Positions 52,720 to 53,543 of a stretch of 53,543 nt of DNA are shown here, one piece after another; the first letter of the stretch is position 1; each line of letters opens with the position of its first letter. The notes beneath the pieces were generated by a model. That model saw only the letters and a program-made list of their open reading frames with translations, had not been told where the DNA came from and did not search any database. The stretch spans positions 1 through 53,543 of the forward strand of contig JAHHID010000051.1 in the NCBI GenBank assembly GCA_019359015.1, in the 5' to 3' direction. The DNA comes from Spirirestis rafaelensis WJT71-NPBG6 (GTDB lineage Bacteria > Cyanobacteriota > Cyanobacteriia > Cyanobacteriales > Nostocaceae). The position numbers and the translations under genes are program-made.

Positions 52720-53211
52720 ATGGCTTCTACCTATTCCTTCGACATTGTCAGCGATTTTGACAGACAAGAATTGGTCAACGCCGTCGATCAAGTTGTCCGA
52801 GATGTTAAAAGCCGTTACGATCTCAAAGACTCTCAAACTACTGTCGAATTAAACGAAGACAACATTACCATCAGCACCGACAGCGAGTTTACCTTAGAGT
52901 CTGTACACACCATCCTGCGCGAAAAAGCTGCCAAACGCAGTCTCTCTCAGAAAATTTTTGATTTTGGCAAAGTTGAATCAGCCAGCGGAAACCGCGTCCG
53001 TCAAGAAATAAAACTCCAAAAAGGCATTAGCCAGGAAATTGCCAAGCAAATTTCTAAATTGATTCGTGACGAATTCAAAAAAGTACAAGCGTCAATTCAA
53101 GGTGACGCTGTACGAGTTAGCGCTAAAAATAAAGATGACTTGCAAACTGTGATTCAGCGCTTGAAGCAAGAAGATTACCCGGTGGCTCTGCAATTTACGA
53201 ACTATCGGTAA
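52720..53211 (+). CDS. YajQ-family nucleotide-binding protein
   Basis: 163 residues, full length. Start [20 protein letters not shown], middle [20 protein letters not shown], end [13 protein letters not shown], all characteristic. YajQ folds as two ferredoxin-like domains; some members bind cyclic di-GMP and act with a LysR-type regulator, which has not been shown for this one. The 5' region is repeat DNA, so the promoter is not obvious. Confidence 0.96.
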   Translation: MASTYSFDIVSDFDRQELVNAVDQVVRDVKSRYDLKDSQTTVELNEDNITISTDSEFTLESVHTILREKAAKRSLSQKIFDFGKVESASGNRVRQEIKLQKGISQEIAKQISKLIRDEFKKVQASIQGDAVRVSAKNKDDLQTVIQRLKQEDYPVALQFTNYR

Positions 53212-53311
53212 ATCACTTAGTTGGTTGGAGCGTGGATAGTGGCTAGGAGTTGCTAGTTTGTGGTTAATTGTTGACTGTTAACCAATAACTAACAACTCAC
53301 CAAGAACCAAA

Positions 53312-53422
53312 TTAACCGAGTCCCCCGATGCTTTTTTGAAATGCTGGACGTTCAGCTATCTGCTTGATGTAGTTCAACACAGCTGGATAAGCGCTCAAAT
53401 CTAATTTGAGCATTAGGGGAAT
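53312..53422 (-). pseudogene. C-terminal remnant of a glutathione S-transferase gene
   Basis: The minus-strand frame gives MLKLDLSAYPAVLNYIKQIA and ERPAFQKSIGGLG, then a TAA at 53312-53314: the standard GST C-terminal helix motif. The N-terminal part is missing because an IS200/IS605 right end (TGTCAA) joins just upstream at 53423. It is not the gene at 1673-2290, whose ending differs. Confidence 0.75.
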
Positions 53423-53543
53423 TTGACACTCCCACTGCTTGAAGCAGTGGGATTCTTGTTTCAACCAGTCAACTTACTTAGAGGAGTTTCCCCACCTAAG
53501 CAGAGGTTGTTCTGTCCACAAGCTTGAGATTCCGTATGCCCTA
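53423..53543 (-). mobile_element. right end of an IS200/IS605-type element (continues past the window)
   Basis: From the right: the end of an accessory tnpB-like gene, then a hairpin CCCACTGC / GCAGTGGG with loop TTGAA (53431-53451) and the end AGTGTCAA at 53423. The hairpin, short distance to the end and TGTCAA terminus fit the family. It interrupts the GST gene at 53312-53422. The region after the gene also fits the 3' part of an omega-RNA-like guide RNA, which cannot be tested here. Confidence 0.75.
53474..53543 (-). CDS. C-terminus of TnpB-like nuclease (partial)
   Basis: The last 22 codons of a minus-strand ORF entering from the right edge, RAYGISSLWTEQPLLRWGNS plus two residues, and a TAA at 53474-53476. 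The position 23 nt before the right-end hairpin is that of tnpB in IS605-type elements. TnpB is an RNA-guided nuclease; no active-site residue is inside the window. Confidence 0.6.
   Translation of the reverse strand, partial: RAYGISSLWTEQPLLRWGNSSK

Noticed and set aside
1-53543. tRNA, rRNA genes, CRISPR arrays or a prophage
   Set aside because: No cloverleaf-like sequence, rRNA core, regularly spaced repeat array or phage structural gene was recognised on reading both strands.

Overview
The window is chromosomal DNA from a filamentous, probably heterocyst-forming cyanobacterium (Nostocales). HIP1 octamers (GCGATCGC) are spread through coding and non-coding DNA. Many gaps hold short tandemly repeated sequences of the kind found in Nostoc-like genomes. 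The gene content is also cyanobacterial: Uma2 nuclease, ExoD, an NsPCS-type phytochelatin synthase, an EbsA-like pilus protein, CHAT-TPR proteins and very large multi-domain kinases.

Layout. 1-6.1 kb: the start of a probable IS630-type transposase, then a detoxification cluster. It holds a cupin, an FMN split-barrel protein and a GST in one minus-strand run, divergent from a TetR regulator, followed by a quinone reductase, a broken SDR, an alpha/beta hydrolase and a DsbA-like protein. 6.3-13.1 kb: a NarL-type response regulator beside a roughly 2,000-residue Ser/Thr-kinase/ATPase/GAF/PAS/histidine kinase that a 151-bp MITE has split in two. 14.0-17.9 kb: a MacAB-type efflux operon. 18-21.1 kb: phytochelatin synthase and an OpuC/OsmF-type betaine transporter. 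21.1-24.7 kb: Uma2 nuclease, a VapBC pair and a TPR protein. 24.9-30.1 kb: a hybrid histidine kinase, ExoD and a lipid kinase. 30.1-32.4 kb: a frameshifted DUF2459 gene, thioredoxin and a methyltransferase. 32.6-36.6 kb: an IS200/IS605 relic, argJ, a four-unit array of predicted small RNAs, and gatB. 36.7-44.0 kb: an AlkA-like glycosylase, an APH-family protein, and a CHAT-TPR protein with a stand-alone paralog of its N-terminus. 44.3-47.0 kb: dnaX with an intein. 47.0-53.2 kb: GT2 and radical SAM genes, then EbsA-like, phosphotransacetylase-like, DprA-like, MAPEG and YajQ genes. The right edge is an IS200/IS605 element inserted in a GST gene.

Most notable observations. (1) Four tandem units of about 147 bp lie between gatB and argJ. 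Three have a good -35/-10 pair and the fourth only a -10-like box; all share the core TAGATGCACCCTGATGAT and end in a hairpin with a T-run. They look like an array of roughly 50-nt sRNAs, in design like the heterocyst-related NsiR1 array but at a different locus. A single relative, sharing TAGATGCACCCT and a terminator, lies on the plus strand at 28341-28392. (2) The dnaX intein is inserted inside the Walker B motif. In another reading frame it carries a 191-codon ORF with two CxCxC clusters and a LAGLIDADG motif, so about 0.55 kb may be, or may have been, dual-coding. (3) Several genes show fresh damage or rearrangement: MITE insertion, an SDR-SDR fusion out of frame, a one-base slip in a T9 run, and IS605 ends cutting two genes.

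All functions are read from sequence motifs and remembered families. No database search was run.
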